From contig CAYLIK010000018.1 in assembly GCA_964383565.1 (NCBI GenBank), forward strand, positions 1 to 31,029: a DNA stretch of 31,029 bases, written 5' to 3'. Shown in pieces: positions 30,902 through 31,029 of the stretch (position 1 is its first letter; every line of letters begins with the position of its first letter). A model generated the notes under the pieces. It did no database searches. It was not told the DNA's origin and worked only from the letters and a program-made list of their open reading frames with translations. Source of the DNA: CANJQJ01 sp964383565 (GTDB lineage: Bacteria; Pseudomonadota; Alphaproteobacteria; Sphingomonadales; Sphingomonadaceae). A program made the translations under genes and the position numbers.

Positions 30902-31029
30902 TTACTCGCTGGGATCAGCGATGTAGACGCGGTTGCGGCCGTCATTCTTGGCGCGATAGAGGGCCGTGTCGGCGGCCTTGAGCATCGCTGATGTGTCTTT
31001 GCGGCCGTGCAGTTCGGCGATACCCGCGG
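30902..31029 (-). CDS. C-terminal end of a GGDEF (diguanylate cyclase) protein, cut by window edge
   Basis: The last 41 codons read AGIAELHGRKDTSAMLKAADTALYRAKNDGRNRVY then a short tail, which is the classical end of a GGDEF domain (the ADTALYRAKNDGRN block). The catalytic GG(D/E)EF motif and sensor part lie outside the window, so activity cannot be judged. Confidence 0.85.
   Translation of the reverse strand, partial: AGIAELHGRKDTSAMLKAADTALYRAKNDGRNRVYIADPSE

Noticed and set aside
1..31029. CRISPR arrays, IS elements, rRNA, toxin-antitoxin or defence genes
   Set aside because: None was seen; no regularly spaced repeats, transposase motifs or rRNA sequence.

Overview
This is a high-GC chromosomal window from an alphaproteobacterium, most likely a member of the Sphingomonadaceae (Sphingomonas or a close relative). 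The basis is gene content read from the translations: SapC-family protein, CpdR-type response regulator beside an N-formylglutamate amidohydrolase, MerC-domain protein with a Zur-like Fur regulator, a GH15-containing trehalose operon, and lineage-typical small secreted proteins. No gene was compared with a database, so family calls rest on recognised motifs. The window is mostly core chromosome. The only stretch that looks accessory is about 18.5-21.6 kb.

Layout. 0-6.7 kb: the 3' part of an M2 (ACE-like) peptidase runs rightward into a leftward series made of YqgE/AlgH protein, a small secreted protein, merC-zur (with a promoter and Zur-box candidate), dxs, and a secreted beta-helix protein. 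6.8-8.1 kb: a peroxiredoxin converges on an RBBP9/YdeN-type hydrolase across a hairpin terminator. 8.1-12.4 kb: leftward recR-def-rmuC lies back to back with rightward fmt-truA, a translation and DNA maintenance block. 12.4-14.6 kb: a leftward unit of secreted protein, rhlE-type DEAD-box helicase and a 61-codon DUF1289 gene that appears to start with CTG inside the helicase stop. 14.6-17.1 kb: FAD-linked D-2-hydroxyacid dehydrogenase, sapC, then a probable independent small RNA. 17.1-18.5 kb: N-formylglutamate amidohydrolase divergent from cpdR. 18.5-21.6 kb: a sparse stretch with hairpins and one doubtful small ORF, tRNA-Val(GAC), and a 790-residue phage-tailspike-like beta-helix protein. 21.7-25.7 kb: otsB-GH15-otsA trehalose operon. 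25.7-28.7 kb: leftward bioF-bioD-bioA biotin operon with 4-nt overlaps. 28.8-31.0 kb: malate synthase G, then the 3' end of a GGDEF gene cut by the window edge.

How the genes work together. otsA and otsB make trehalose from UDP-glucose and glucose-6-phosphate, and the GH15 enzyme coded between them probably hydrolyses trehalose or a related alpha-glucan. BioF, BioA and BioD catalyse three successive steps from pimeloyl thioester to dethiobiotin; bioB is not in the window. Fmt and Def add and remove the N-formyl group of initiator methionine, although they sit on opposite strands. Malate synthase G feeds glyoxylate into malate.

The most notable non-coding or overlooked signals are: (1) a 106-nt three-hairpin sRNA candidate with a consensus-like promoter, a palindrome over its -35 box and a CCUCC anti-Shine-Dalgarno motif; (2) the CTG-initiated DUF1289 gene; (3) a terminator-like hairpin in the rhlE leader that every rhlE transcript must read through; (4) a Zur box covering the merC -10 element; (5) hairpins at the starts of glcB and bioF.
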